From Modestobacter marinus (GTDB lineage Bacteria; Actinomycetota; Actinomycetes; Mycobacteriales; Geodermatophilaceae): a stretch of DNA of 64,000 nucleotides. The stretch covers positions 2,852,001 through 2,916,000 of the forward strand of contig NZ_JAAMPA010000001.1 of the NCBI RefSeq assembly GCF_011758655.1. The letters run 5' to 3'. This document shows, piece after piece, positions 1-9,078 of the stretch. The stretch's first letter is position 1. Each line of letters starts with the position of its first letter. The notes under the pieces are model-generated. The model worked only from the letters and a program-made list of their open reading frames with translations. It made no database searches and was not told where the DNA came from. The position numbers and the translations under genes are program-made.

Positions 1-267
1 CTCGTCCTGGCGGGCGTCGCCGAAGAGCAGGCCGCCCCCGTGGATCCACAGCAGACCGCCGTCGTCCAGCCAGGTGTCGGGGCGGTAGACCCGGACCGGC
101 CGGGCGTCGGTCTTCACGGTGGAGACGGTGACGCCGTCGGTCGTGCGCACCGGCATGACCCGGGTGGCCAGCCGGATGGCGGTGCGGACCAACTTCTTGG
201 ACGCGTCCGGGACGGGGAGCTTCTGCGTCACCTGCCGCAGCGCGGGGTCGACCTGCTCGATGTCCAC
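1..267 (-). CDS. alpha/beta hydrolase, N-terminal part (cut by window edge)
   Basis: The N-terminal 89 codons of a left-reading gene run off the window edge. The visible protein contains WIHGGGLLFGD near residue 75; HGGG is the oxyanion-hole motif of the hormone-sensitive-lipase/esterase branch of alpha/beta hydrolases, so a carboxylesterase acting on small esters is likely. The catalytic serine and histidine lie outside the window. The GTG at 265-267 is the first start after the TAA of the SDR gene (270-272), leaving 2 bases between them, so the two genes look co-transcribed. Substrate unknown. Confidence 0.75.
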   Translation of the reverse strand, partial: MDIEQVDPALRQVTQKLPVPDASKKLVRTAIRLATRVMPVRTTDGVTVSTVKTDARPVRVYRPDTWLDDGGLLWIHGGGLLFGDARQDE

Positions 268-269
268 GG

Positions 270-1289
270 TTACTGCACCGACCAGCCGCCGTCGGAGGGC
301 AGGACGGCACCGTTGATGTTGACCGAGTCGTCGCTGAGCAGGAACGTGATCGACGCGGCCAGCTTCTCCGGGGTGGCGATCGACGGGATCTGCCGCTGGA
401 ACGGCCCCAGCCGGGCCGAGCCCGCCTCCGAGGGGTGCGCCGCCATCGGGATGCCGGTGGCCACGCCGCCCGGGGCGACGGCGTTGACCCGGATGCCCTG
501 CGGGCCGTACATGAACGCCGCGCTGCGGGTCAGCCCGATCACCCCGTGCTTGGAGACGGTGTAGGCGTTGCCCGAGGCGTTGCCGCGCAGGCCGGCCTCG
601 GAGGTGACGTTGACGATGGCGCCGGACTCCCGGGCCAGCATCGCCGGCAGCACCGCGCGGGAGAGCTTGAACCCGCCGGTGAGGTTGATGCCGATGACGC
701 GGTCCCACATCGCGTCGGTGGTCTCGTGCAGCGGGGAGAAGTCGTCGTTGATGCCGGCCACGTTGGCCAGGCCGTCGATGCGGTCGCCCGCCGCGGCGAC
801 GATCGCGTCGATGTCGGCCTGCTGGGTGATGTCGCCGACGACCGGCACGACCTTTGCATCGGGCAGCGAGTCGACCAATTCCTGAAGCCGGTCGGCGTTG
901 ATGTCGACGGCGATCACCCGGCCGCCCTCACCGGCGATGCGCGCCGCGGTCGCCCGGCCGATGCCGGAGGCGGCACCGGTGACGATCACCGTCTTGCCGG
1001 CGAACCGGCCCGGGGTGATCCGCTCGACCCAGCCCCCGGGCTCGTCGGACTCGGTGGGGAGGACGCCGCCGTTGACCTGCAGCACGAGGTCGTCGATCAC
1101 CGACTGGGGCATCTGGCCCTGGCTCATCGACACCAGCTGCTGGAGCGGCAGGTCGCGCACCGGCGCGAGGGCTTCGGCGCCGACGCCGGCCTGCTGCAGC
1201 AGGCCGCGGATCAGCTCGCCGCCGGCCGGGTGGTCCAGCCAGGCGCCGACGGTGCTGTTCGCGGTGAGTGGCCGACCTGTGCTGGTCAT
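270..1289 (-). CDS. short-chain dehydrogenase/reductase with N-terminal extension
   Basis: NAD(P)-dependent oxidoreductase of the classical SDR family. The Rossmann motif TGAASGIG is at residues 104-111, NVAG at about 176-179, and the catalytic Ser230, Tyr243 and Lys247 (YTVSK) are all present. At 339 aa it is about 90 residues longer than a usual SDR. The extra N-terminal block is predicted helical and resembles short helical modules in other actinobacterial enzymes; its role is unknown. It is followed at once by the esterase-type gene and is divergent from a TetR regulator, a common layout for a regulated detoxification or catabolic pair. The substrate cannot be told from sequence. Confidence 0.88.
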   Translation of the reverse strand: MTSTGRPLTANSTVGAWLDHPAGGELIRGLLQQAGVGAEALAPVRDLPLQQLVSMSQGQMPQSVIDDLVLQVNGGVLPTESDEPGGWVERITPGRFAGKTVIVTGAASGIGRATAARIAGEGGRVIAVDINADRLQELVDSLPDAKVVPVVGDITQQADIDAIVAAAGDRIDGLANVAGINDDFSPLHETTDAMWDRVIGINLTGGFKLSRAVLPAMLARESGAIVNVTSEAGLRGNASGNAYTVSKHGVIGLTRSAAFMYGPQGIRVNAVAPGGVATGIPMAAHPSEAGSARLGPFQRQIPSIATPEKLAASITFLLSDDSVNINGAVLPSDGGWSVQ

Positions 1290-1352
1290 GTCCGGTTCCC
1301 TTCGCCGCTATTCACGGTAGTGATTTCGAACGGTCCGCACGTACGGTAAGGC
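1290..1352. promoter_or_regulatory. divergent promoter region of SDR and TetR genes
   Basis: The 63 bases between the divergent starts must hold both promoters. An imperfect palindrome, CCGCACGTACGG (1335-1346), lies just before the tetR start and is a possible operator for the regulator. No convincing -10/-35 pair was identified. Location is inferred from layout; the operator call is weak. Confidence 0.35.
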
Positions 1353-2024
1353 ATGGCCGCGCCCGAACCGAAGCCCCTCCCGGCCCGCCGTGGTCGCGGC
1401 AACCGGGCCGGTCTGACCGCGGCCCGGATCGTGGCGGCGGCGCGCACGCTGGAGCCGGAGAAGGTGACGGTCAAGGCGGTCGCCGACCGGCTCGGGGTGG
1501 ACCGGGCGGCGGTGCACCACCACGTCAGCGACCTGAACACCCTGCGGGAGCTGGTCGCGCTGGACGCGTTCGCCGCGCGGCTGGCCCCGGTCGTCATCCC
1601 ACCGGGCGCGGACTGGCCCGACGCCTGCCGCCTGCTCGCCGTCTCGATGTACGACGCGGTGCTCGCCTCGGAGGGGTTCGGGGTCTACGTGCGGCTGACC
1701 TCGACCGACGTCGCGCTGCTGGAACCGGTCGAGCACACGCTGCGGATCATGCTTGCGGCGGGCTTCGACCAGGAGGCAGCGGCTCGGTTCCTTGCCACGC
1801 TCGCCACCCTGGCCGGGGCGACCGCGCGGGAGCGGTTGCTGGCCCGGCGGCCGTCGGGGCACCCCCAGCCGGCGGAGCTGCACCGTGCGCTCGAGGACCG
1901 GGACGCCGAGCTGCCGCTGCTGCGCCGCATCGCCGACGCCCCGCCGCTCACCTTCGACGAGGCGCAGCTGCACGCGGGCGTCGACCTGCTCCTCGACGGC
2001 ATGGCCCGCCGGCTGCCGCAGTAG
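1353..2024 (+). CDS. TetR/AcrR-family transcriptional regulator
   Basis: A 223-residue one-component regulator. Residues about 22-68 form the helix-turn-helix: AARIVAAAR, then VKAVADRLGVDRAAVHHHV, the usual recognition-helix pattern with aromatic Tyr/Phe replaced by His in this copy. The remainder is the helical ligand-binding and dimerisation domain, with no recognisable ligand signature. It is divergent from the SDR gene and 63 bases away, so it probably represses that gene and itself. The ATG at 1353 is preceded by a weak GTAAGG. The effector is unknown. Confidence 0.85.
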   Translation: MAAPEPKPLPARRGRGNRAGLTAARIVAAARTLEPEKVTVKAVADRLGVDRAAVHHHVSDLNTLRELVALDAFAARLAPVVIPPGADWPDACRLLAVSMYDAVLASEGFGVYVRLTSTDVALLEPVEHTLRIMLAAGFDQEAAARFLATLATLAGATARERLLARRPSGHPQPAELHRALEDRDAELPLLRRIADAPPLTFDEAQLHAGVDLLLDGMARRLPQ

Positions 2025-2036
2025 CCAGGCTGTCCG

Positions 2037-2321
2037 TCAGCGACGGACGACGGCGGTGTCGATCGTGCTGGTCGGGAAGCCGAGCGTCTGGACGACGGTG
2101 GAGATGTCGGCGTTGGCGGCGCCAGCGACCACCACGATCACGTCGTTCGGGGTGCGCGGGTTGGTGACCAAGTCGTCGTCCCGGTCCTGCCCGATGTCCA
2201 AGGCGGCGGCCTCGTCGAATGCGGCCTCGCCAGAGTGATTCTGGAACGCCGCAGTCGACTTGCCGCGGCTGGCGGCGCGCAGAGGGCCCGCCGTGCGGCC
2301 GGGGGGCCGGAATCCTCGCCA
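2037..2321 (-). pseudogene. remnant reading frame, C-terminal fragment without a start codon
   Basis: A left-reading open frame between an upstream in-frame stop (2322-2324) and TGA at 2037-2039 has coding-like G/C third positions over its last 70 codons. It ends in a hydrophobic strand pattern, DVIVVVAGAANADISTVV, but has no ATG or GTG in the open part. It looks like the 3' end of a gene whose front was lost, or a gene using a rare start. The family is not recognised. It lies 12 bases past the tetR stop, convergent with it. Confidence 0.4.
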
Positions 2322-2421
2322 TCAGTGCGACCCACGCGAGAGAAACGTCAAACCTTCCGAGCAGAGTGCTCGGTCGCCAGTACCGTGCCGCTCGTTGAGC
2401 ACGAGCAACGGGGGGCAGGAC

Positions 2422-2829
2422 ATGGCGCGATCAGGGCGGTTCACGTTCGACGGTGGGGCGGCAACCTACGTGGGGACGGCGATCCTCGCCTTTCTCATCA
2501 CCGTGCTGACATTGGGCATCTGTTACCCGTTCGCGCTGGTGCTGCGTGAACGGTGGCGGGCGAAGCACTCGTACATCGACGGCTACCCGCTGGTGTTCAC
2601 CGGTTCGGCGATCGGCCTCTTCGGCAACTGGATCAAATGGCTGCTGCTCAGCGTCATTACCCTGGGCATCTACCTGTTCTGGGTCGGCCCGCGGATCACG
2701 AGCTGGAAGTGGGAGCACACCGCGTTCGACCCGACCCGACCCCCGCTGCCGCTCACCTCGGGCCCGGTGGCCGCGGGTCTGCCGCTCGGTGGGTGGGGGA
2801 GCAACCCGACGCTGCCGGGCGGGTACTGA
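2422..2829 (+). CDS. DUF898-like small membrane protein
   Basis: 135 residues. The N-terminal FTFDGGAATYVGT resembles the opening of the DUF898 (YjgN-like) family. Two hydrophobic spans follow, at about 13-33 and 65-90 (LLLSVITLGIYLFWVG), with the conserved-looking RWRAKHSYIDGYPL between them. The last 35 residues are Pro/Gly-rich. Function is unknown; the family sits in the inner membrane. The ATG at 2422 follows GGGGGCAGGA, a good ribosome site, which rules out the longer in-frame start at 2260. The next gene starts 57 bases later, so co-transcription is possible. Confidence 0.72.
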   Translation: MARSGRFTFDGGAATYVGTAILAFLITVLTLGICYPFALVLRERWRAKHSYIDGYPLVFTGSAIGLFGNWIKWLLLSVITLGIYLFWVGPRITSWKWEHTAFDPTRPPLPLTSGPVAAGLPLGGWGSNPTLPGGY

Positions 2830-2886
2830 CCGCCCCGTCGGGAATCGGCGATCGTCACGACTGCACCGAGCTGGAGGACGTAGCAC

Positions 2887-3978
2887 GTGCCACTCGAAGT
2901 AGGGCTCTGGCGGGTCGACGGCGACAAGCCGGTCAAGCTGACGGCGAGCGGTGTACCGCTCGAAGCCCAGCTGGAAGCCATGATCGAGGTGGATCCACGC
3001 ATCCTCGGCACCCCGCTGCTGCTCATCGGCCGGCAGGTGCCCACGGACTTCGGGAAGTTCATCGACCTGCTCGCGGTCGACGACGAGGGTGCCCTGCACG
3101 TCCTCGAGCTCAAGCGCGACCGGACGCCGCGTGAGGTCGTCGCCCAGCTCCTCGACTACGGCTCGTGGGTACGGACGCTCACGCACGAGCAGGTGCTGGA
3201 CATCTTCGCGGCCTACCGGCCGGGCGCGGTGTTCGAGCAAGAGTGGGCAACGGTCTTCGGCGGTGTCACCCCCGACGAGATCAACGGGGCACATCGACTC
3301 ACGGTCGTAGCCGGTGACGTCGACCCGGCGACCGAGCGGATCATTGCCTACCTGGCGGACTTCGACGTGCCGATCAACGTCGTCTTCTTCCGGTACTTCG
3401 GTGACGGCGAGCGTGCCTATCTGGCGCGGACCTGGTTGATCGATGAGACCAGGACGCCCGCGCGTAAGGGCGGTGGCGGCGCGGGCGGATCGAAGGAGCC
3501 CTGGAACGAGCAGGACTGGTACGTCAGCTTCGGCGAGGAGAGCGGCAACCGAAACTGGGAGGACGCCCGCCGGTACGGCTTCGTCTCCGCAGGCGGCGGC
3601 GAGTGGTTCTCCCGGACGCTGCGCAAGCTCCCCGTCGGCGGTCGGGTGTTCGCCTACATCCCTGGGGGAGCCGGCGGCTATGTCGGCGTCGGCACGGTTA
3701 CCGGAGAGGCTCAGCCGTTCGAGGCCGCGGTGGTGACCGTGGATGGCGAACAGCTACTGCTGTCGGACCAGCAGCTGGCGGCTGGCTACCAGCACCAGCC
3801 GTTGCCCAGCGGTGAGGACCACCGCGAGTTCGTCGTCCCCGTCGAGTGGACGGCAACCCGCTCGCGGGATGACGCAGTCTGGGTGAAAGGCATGTTCGCC
3901 AACCAGAACAGCGCGTGCAAACTGCGCAACCGCTTCACCCTGGAGCAGCTCGTCGAGGCCTTCGCACTGACCGACTGA
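2887..3978 (+). CDS. PD-(D/E)XK nuclease with probable EVE/PUA-like C-terminal reader domain
   Basis: 363 residues in two parts joined by a Gly/Lys linker (KGGGGAGG, about 194-201). The N-terminal part carries a NucS/DUF91-like nuclease core: Asp60 in KFIDLL, Glu74-x-Lys76 in HVLELKRD, and Gln87...Tyr91 in QLLDY, which fits a PD-(D/E)XK active site. The C-terminal part (about 205-335: WYVSFGEE, WEDARRYGFVSAG, VFAYIPG, YVGVGTV) has the look of an EVE/PUA-like fold, which in related restriction enzymes reads modified bases. Together this suggests a modification-dependent endonuclease. GTG start preceded by GGAGGAC. It directly precedes the type I restriction locus. The domain assignment of the C-terminus is inference. 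Confidence 0.7.
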   Translation: MPLEVGLWRVDGDKPVKLTASGVPLEAQLEAMIEVDPRILGTPLLLIGRQVPTDFGKFIDLLAVDDEGALHVLELKRDRTPREVVAQLLDYGSWVRTLTHEQVLDIFAAYRPGAVFEQEWATVFGGVTPDEINGAHRLTVVAGDVDPATERIIAYLADFDVPINVVFFRYFGDGERAYLARTWLIDETRTPARKGGGGAGGSKEPWNEQDWYVSFGEESGNRNWEDARRYGFVSAGGGEWFSRTLRKLPVGGRVFAYIPGGAGGYVGVGTVTGEAQPFEAAVVTVDGEQLLLSDQQLAAGYQHQPLPSGEDHREFVVPVEWTATRSRDDAVWVKGMFANQNSACKLRNRFTLEQLVEAFALTD

Positions 3979-4051
3979 TTCGCTGTAGCGCCCTTCCGAT
4001 GGGGCGGCGTTGCTGGTCTCGGAACGGGGGAGCACTTAGTGTCACGCGGCG

Positions 4052-6823
4052 ATGACTGACACGGGGGAAGAGCCGCAGCTGACCGCTGAGCAACGAGCGC
4101 GCGTGCTCATCGACCGGCAGCTCACCGCTGCAGGCTGGTCGGTGCAGAGCCGAACGGAGCTCAACCTGTTCGCCGGCCAGGGCGTTGCAGTCCGCGAGGT
4201 CATCATGGCGCCGGGCCACGGCCGGGCCGACTACGTGCTCTACGTCGACCAGCGGGTGATCGGCGTCATCGAGGCAAAGCCGGAGGGGACGACGCTCTCC
4301 GGCGTCGAGTGGCAGTCGGCTCGCTACGCAGCTGGCCTGCCGGCCGCAGTGCGGCTCAAGGCCCTGACGCTGGATGACCGGCTGCCGTTCGTCTTCGAGG
4401 CGTCCGGCTCGGAGTTGCACATCACCAACGGGTACGACCCGGTGCCGCGGGCGCGGGCGCTCTTCTCATTCCCGCGGCCGGAGACACTCGCCCGCACCGT
4501 GCGCAACGCGGAGGACGACGCGGCCACCGCCACCTGGCGCGGCCGGGTGCGCACCATGCCCGACCTGATCATCGAAGGGCTGCGGCCCGCGCAGATCACC
4601 GCGGTCCAGGGCATCGAGCGTTCGCTGGCCGAGCAGCGCTACAGCCGGTCGCTGGTGCAGATGGCCACCGGCGCAGGGAAGACCTACACCGCCGTGACGA
4701 GCTGCTACCGGCTGCTCAAGCACGGCGGCTTCCGCCGCATCCTCTTCCTGGTCGACCGCAACAACCTGGGCACCCAGACCCTCGCCGAGTTCCAGAACTA
4801 CGCAACGCCGGACGACGGGCGCCGGCTCACCGAGATGTACAACGTCGACATGCTCACCGGGGCGGGCATGGTGTCGTCGTCCTCGGTGGTCATCTCCACG
4901 ATCCAGCGCGTCTACGCGGCGCTGCGCGGAGAGGCTGTTCCCGACCAGGACGATCCCGGGCTGGACGGCTTCACCCCGGACGCCCCGGTCGACGTCGTCT
5001 ACAACCCCGAGCTGCCACCCGAGTCGTTCGACCTGGTCATCGTGGACGAGGCGCACCGGTCGATCTACGGGGTGTGGCGTCGGGTGCTGGAGTACTTCGA
5101 CGCGCACATCGTCGGGCTCACCGCCACACCGGTGAAGCAGACGTTCGGGTTCTTCCAGCAGAACCTCGTGTCGGAGTACACCTACGCCCAGTCGGTCGCC
5201 GACAACGTCAACGTCGACTTCGACGTCTACCGGATCCGCACGCAGATCTCCGAGAGCGGTTCGACCATCGAGGCGGGCACGATCGTGCCGAAGGTCGACC
5301 GGCGCACCCGGGTGCAGCGGTACGAGGCGCTGGACGACGACGTCGCCTACACGTCCCCCCAACTCGACCGAGCAGTGACGTCGAAGAGCCAGATCCGGCT
5401 GGTCCTGGAGACTTTCCGCGACCGGTTGTTCACCGAGATCTTCCCGGGCCGGTCGACGGTGCCGAAGACGCTGATCTTCTGCAAGGACGACAACCACGCC
5501 GAAGAGGTCGTAACGACGATCCGCGAGGTGTTCGGCGCGGGTAACGACTTCGCCGCGAAGATCACCTACAACGGTCGCGACCCGAAGGGCGACCTGAAGA
5601 AGTTCCGGACGTCGCCGACGCTGCGGGTGGCCGTCACCGTCGACATGATCGCCACCGGCACCGACGTCCGGCCGCTTGAGTGCGTGTTCTTCCTGCGTGA
5701 CGTGCGGTCGGCCGCCTACTTCGAGCAGATGAAGGGGCGCGGCTCGCGCACCATCTCACCGACCGATTTCCAGCTCGTGACGCCGGACGCGACGAGCAAG
5801 CACCGATTCGTGCTCGTGGACGCGGTCGGGGTGACCGAGCACGACCACGTCGACGCGACGCCGCTGGAGCGCAAGCGCTCGGTATCGCTGGAACGGCTGC
5901 TGGACAAGGCGGCTGCGCTCACGCTGACCGAGGACGAGACGTCGAGCCTGGCTTCGCGACTGGCCAAGTTGGAGCTGGACCTGACACCGGCCGAGCGGGG
6001 CGAGCTCGACGAACTGGCCGGCGGGTCGATGCGCTCGGTGGTGCAGGCGCTGGTCGCCGCGGTCGACCCCGACGAGCAGGCCAAGGCGGTCGCGGCCCGG
6101 CCGAGCGACCCGGAGGCCGCGGTGCAGGGGCTGCTGGACGACGCAGTGCGAGAGCTGGCCGCCCGGCCGCTGCTGCGGGAGCGGATCAAGGAGCTGCGCC
6201 GCCGGCACGATCAGCTGATCGACGAGGTGAGCGTTGACGTGCTGCTCGACGCGGGCGGTGTCGTCGACACCGAGCGGGCGAGGTCGGTGGTGACCTCGTG
6301 GCGGCAGTACCTCGACGACCATCGCAGCGAAATCACCGCCCTGGAGCTGCTGTACTCACGGCGCGCGGACCAGCAGGTCACGTTCGCCGAGCTGCGGGAG
6401 CTGGCCGAGCGGATCAAGCGGCCGCCGTACAACTGGACGCCGGATTTGATCTGGCGCGCCTACGAGGCGGTCGAGCTCGACCTGGTGAGCCACTCCGACC
6501 GGCACACGGTGACCGACCTGGTGTCGCTCGTACGCTTCACCCTGGGTGCGGACGATCGGCTGGAGCCGTTTGCCGCGAAGGTGGCCGAGCGCTACGAGGC
6601 GTGGCTAACCCAACAGGAGCAGTCCGGCGCCGAGTTCACCGCGCGGCAGCGCTGGTGGCTGGACCGGATGGCCGACGTGATCGCCGCGTCGGCCGGGATC
6701 ACGGAGGACGACCTGGACAACGTGCCCTTCACCGAGCACGGAGGAGTGGACGGATTGCTTCGCGACCTCGGCGATCGCGCAGCGGTCTACCTCGCTGACC
6801 TCAACCGCGAGCTCACCGCGTGA
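4052..6823 (+). CDS. hsdR: type I restriction enzyme R subunit (HsdR, EcoEI type)
   Basis: The motor and cutting subunit of a type I restriction system; it translocates and cleaves DNA lacking the host methylation pattern. 923 residues. The N-terminal nuclease has Asp60, Glu74-x-Lys76 (VIEAKPEG). SF2 helicase motifs include MATGAGKT (about 203-210), DEAH (about 331-334) and TATP. The C-terminal third (from about 690, LLDDAVRELAARPLLRERI) matches the EcoEI-type R C-terminal domain that contacts the methylase. The stop overlaps the hsdS GTG by 4 bases, so R and S are translationally coupled. R comes first and M is 3.7 kb away. Confidence 0.93.
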   Translation: MTDTGEEPQLTAEQRARVLIDRQLTAAGWSVQSRTELNLFAGQGVAVREVIMAPGHGRADYVLYVDQRVIGVIEAKPEGTTLSGVEWQSARYAAGLPAAVRLKALTLDDRLPFVFEASGSELHITNGYDPVPRARALFSFPRPETLARTVRNAEDDAATATWRGRVRTMPDLIIEGLRPAQITAVQGIERSLAEQRYSRSLVQMATGAGKTYTAVTSCYRLLKHGGFRRILFLVDRNNLGTQTLAEFQNYATPDDGRRLTEMYNVDMLTGAGMVSSSSVVISTIQRVYAALRGEAVPDQDDPGLDGFTPDAPVDVVYNPELPPESFDLVIVDEAHRSIYGVWRRVLEYFDAHIVGLTATPVKQTFGFFQQNLVSEYTYAQSVADNVNVDFDVYRIRTQISESGSTIEAGTIVPKVDRRTRVQRYEALDDDVAYTSPQLDRAVTSKSQIRLVLETFRDRLFTEIFPGRSTVPKTLIFCKDDNHAEEVVTTIREVFGAGNDFAAKITYNGRDPKGDLKKFRTSPTLRVAVTVDMIATGTDVRPLECVFFLRDVRSAAYFEQMKGRGSRTISPTDFQLVTPDATSKHRFVLVDAVGVTEHDHVDATPLERKRSVSLERLLDKAAALTLTEDETSSLASRLAKLELDLTPAERGELDELAGGSMRSVVQALVAAVDPDEQAKAVAARPSDPEAAVQGLLDDAVRELAARPLLRERIKELRRRHDQLIDEVSVDVLLDAGGVVDTERARSVVTSWRQYLDDHRSEITALELLYSRRADQQVTFAELRELAERIKRPPYNWTPDLIWRAYEAVELDLVSHSDRHTVTDLVSLVRFTLGADDRLEPFAAKVAERYEAWLTQQEQSGAEFTARQRWWLDRMADVIAASAGITEDDLDNVPFTEHGGVDGLLRDLGDRAAVYLADLNRELTA

Positions 6824-8112
6824 CCGAGTTGCCCGTTGGCTGGCGAGCGATGTCGCTATCTGAAGTAGCGGCCGGCGGATTCATCCGCGACGGAGACTGG
6901 GTTGAATCCAAAGATCAAGATCCCGCGGGCGACGTGCGGCTGACGCAGCTTGCCGATGTGGGCGTCGGGGTTTTCCGTGATCGGTCAAATCGATGGATGC
7001 GCACGGACCAGGTGGCCGCCGTTCGGGGAACCCTTCTCGCTTTCGGCGACATCATGATCGCCCGGATGCCGGATCCCATTGGCCGGGCGTGCATATACCC
7101 AGATCTGCCGTATGACGCGGTCACCGCGGTCGACGTGACTGTGCTCAGGATCGGTCGCGACGAATTTGACCCACAGTTCGTCATGTGGGCAATCAACGCC
7201 CCAAGCTTTCATGGGAAGGTGGTGGAGCATCAGTCTGGAACGACGCGCAAGCGCATCGCCCGCAAGAAGCTCGAAACCTTGACGGTTGGCATTCCACCAT
7301 TGAAGGAGCAGCGGCGCATCGTAGAGCTGCTGGACGACCACCTCTTTAGCCTTGACGCGGCTAGCGACGGTTTGGAGCTGGCTGCTCGGCGAGCCGATCG
7401 GTTGTGGTTGAGCGCTGTGACGCGGCTGCTCTTCTCGAGTACTGAGCGCTGCATGGCCCCCCTTATAGACCTTCTTGACTTGTCTGTAGGCGGTGTCTGG
7501 GGGTCTGCGCCCGGGGAGGACGAGTGTGACGTGCGTGTCCTTCGGGTGACCGAGATGAGTCGGAACGGGAGTCTTGATCCATCGACCGCCGTTCTGCGTT
7601 CCATCTCAAAGCGGCAGCTGGATAGGCGTGAGCTTCGGGCAGGTGACCTCTTGCTTGAGAAGTCGGGCGGAGGGCCAAACACGCCGGTGGGTCGAGTTGG
7701 TCTCGTGGGCGAGTTGGACGGCTCGGCCATTTGTTCCAACTTTATGCAGCTCATGCGACCGAACGTCGATCGAGTGCTTCCTGAGTACCTGCATGTTTAC
7801 TTGCAGTCGTTGCACTTGCGTGGGGGAACCCAGACGATGCAGACGGCTTCGACAAACATTCGAAACATAAAGGCATCGGAGTACGTCCGGCTTAGCGTGC
7901 CGATCCCTTCGATGGATGAGCAGGCCCGTATCGTCCGCGAACTGGAGGAACTGAAGGCGAGTCGGCAGCGGCTTTCCTCAGGATTGCTCGCGGCGACGCG
8001 GCGAGGTGTCGGCCTCAGACGCGCACTGCTCGACGCGGCTTTCTCGGGTCGGTTGACCGGGCGGTCGAGCGACCTGAACCGGGCCGAGGAGCTGGCCGAG
8101 GCGAACGCATGA
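6820..8112 (+). CDS. hsdS: type I restriction-modification specificity subunit (HsdS)
   Basis: 430 residues. It recognises the bipartite DNA target for both cutting and methylation. Two target-recognition domains (about 1-165 and 215-385) are each followed by a conserved helical region with typical wording: IPPLKEQRRIVELLDDHL after the first and PSMDEQARIVRELEEL after the second, then LLDAAFSGRL at the end. The GTG start lies in a GTGA overlap with hsdR and the end overlaps the mrr remnant by ATGA. The gene is visibly less GC-rich than its neighbours, especially in the recognition domains, as expected for exchanged specificity modules. Confidence 0.92.
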   Translation: MTELPVGWRAMSLSEVAAGGFIRDGDWVESKDQDPAGDVRLTQLADVGVGVFRDRSNRWMRTDQVAAVRGTLLAFGDIMIARMPDPIGRACIYPDLPYDAVTAVDVTVLRIGRDEFDPQFVMWAINAPSFHGKVVEHQSGTTRKRIARKKLETLTVGIPPLKEQRRIVELLDDHLFSLDAASDGLELAARRADRLWLSAVTRLLFSSTERCMAPLIDLLDLSVGGVWGSAPGEDECDVRVLRVTEMSRNGSLDPSTAVLRSISKRQLDRRELRAGDLLLEKSGGGPNTPVGRVGLVGELDGSAICSNFMQLMRPNVDRVLPEYLHVYLQSLHLRGGTQTMQTASTNIRNIKASEYVRLSVPIPSMDEQARIVRELEELKASRQRLSSGLLAATRRGVGLRRALLDAAFSGRLTGRSSDLNRAEELAEANA

Positions 8113-9011
8113 TCCCCGACGTACAGTCGCCAATGCGGCCGCTACTCGAAGCCGTCCGGGACGGGGAGCACATCGGGGGGCGCGACCTTATCGCTGCGAT
8201 GAGCGATCGCTTTGAGTTGACTGACGAAGAGTGGACTGCATTGCTGCCCAGCAGTCGGCAGGGCTGGATGGACATTCGTGTCGGCTGGTCAATGAGGCAC
8301 TTTTCCTAGGCTGGCCTTTCGACCGGTCGGCGTGCGGGCAGGTGACCAACACGGTCGCGGGACGCGACGTGCTGGCGGGGCACCCGGAGCGAGTCGACAT
8401 TGGGGTGCTCATGCAGTTCGAGTCATACCGCGACTTCCGCTCGCGGAGCAACGTCCCGGACTCCGCGGGAGAGACGCCGCTGAGCTCGGAGCCGGATGCA
8501 GAATCGGCCTCGCCGCACGACCTCCTCGCCCAAGCCGTGACCGGGAACCGGGCAGTGGTCGAAGGAGACTTTTTGAAGCGAGCGCTTGCGCTGTCGCCGA
8601 CAGATCGAGCGGCTTGGCGTCCGGCTGCTGGAGCAGATGGGCTACGGCCGGTCCGGCACGGTCGAGCATTCAGGCCTACTGGTGACGCTGGCATCGACGG
8701 CATCATCAGCCGAGATCCGCTGGGGCTCGACCGCATCTCCTCAAGGCGAAGCGCTACGCACCTGACCAGTCGGTGCAGCGCCCGGCCATCCAGGGTCTCG
8801 TGCGCTGATGGGTGCACAGGGTGACCGCGGCGTCTTCAGCACCACCGGCAGCTTTCGGCCGGCGCCCGCGCCGAGGCGGACCGGGTCAACGCACGGATCG
8901 AGTTGATCGACGGCGCGTGGCTAGCTGATGCTCCGGCATGGTGTCGGCGTTCAGGCGGAGACGACGGTGACCCTGCACCGGCTGGACGAGGACTTCTCCG
9001 AATCCTTGTGA
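8109..9011 (+). pseudogene. mrr: decayed mrr-type restriction endonuclease gene
   Basis: The first 66 codons encode an Mrr N-terminal domain (SPMRPLLEAVRDGEH, FELTDEEWTALLPS) and then stop at 8307-8309. Homology continues in other frames: RDVLAGHPERVDIGVL, then DFLKRALALSPTD, ERLGVRLLEQMGYGRSGT, GDAGIDGIISRDPLGLDRI, LKAKRYAPDQSVQRPAIQG, GARAEADRVNARIELIDG, and finally HGVGVQAETTVTLHRLDED ending at TGA 9009-9011. At least six small insertions or deletions are needed to join the pieces. The catalytic D..E/Q-x-K region is thus split, and the gene cannot make a working Mrr. It was once coupled to hsdS (ATGA overlap). Confidence 0.85.
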
Positions 9012-9078
9012 CGAGACGGTGATCAGGGTGTCGCTGCTTCGAGTGCTAATTGTCTCTGGCCTGTGGCAGATTTGCCGC

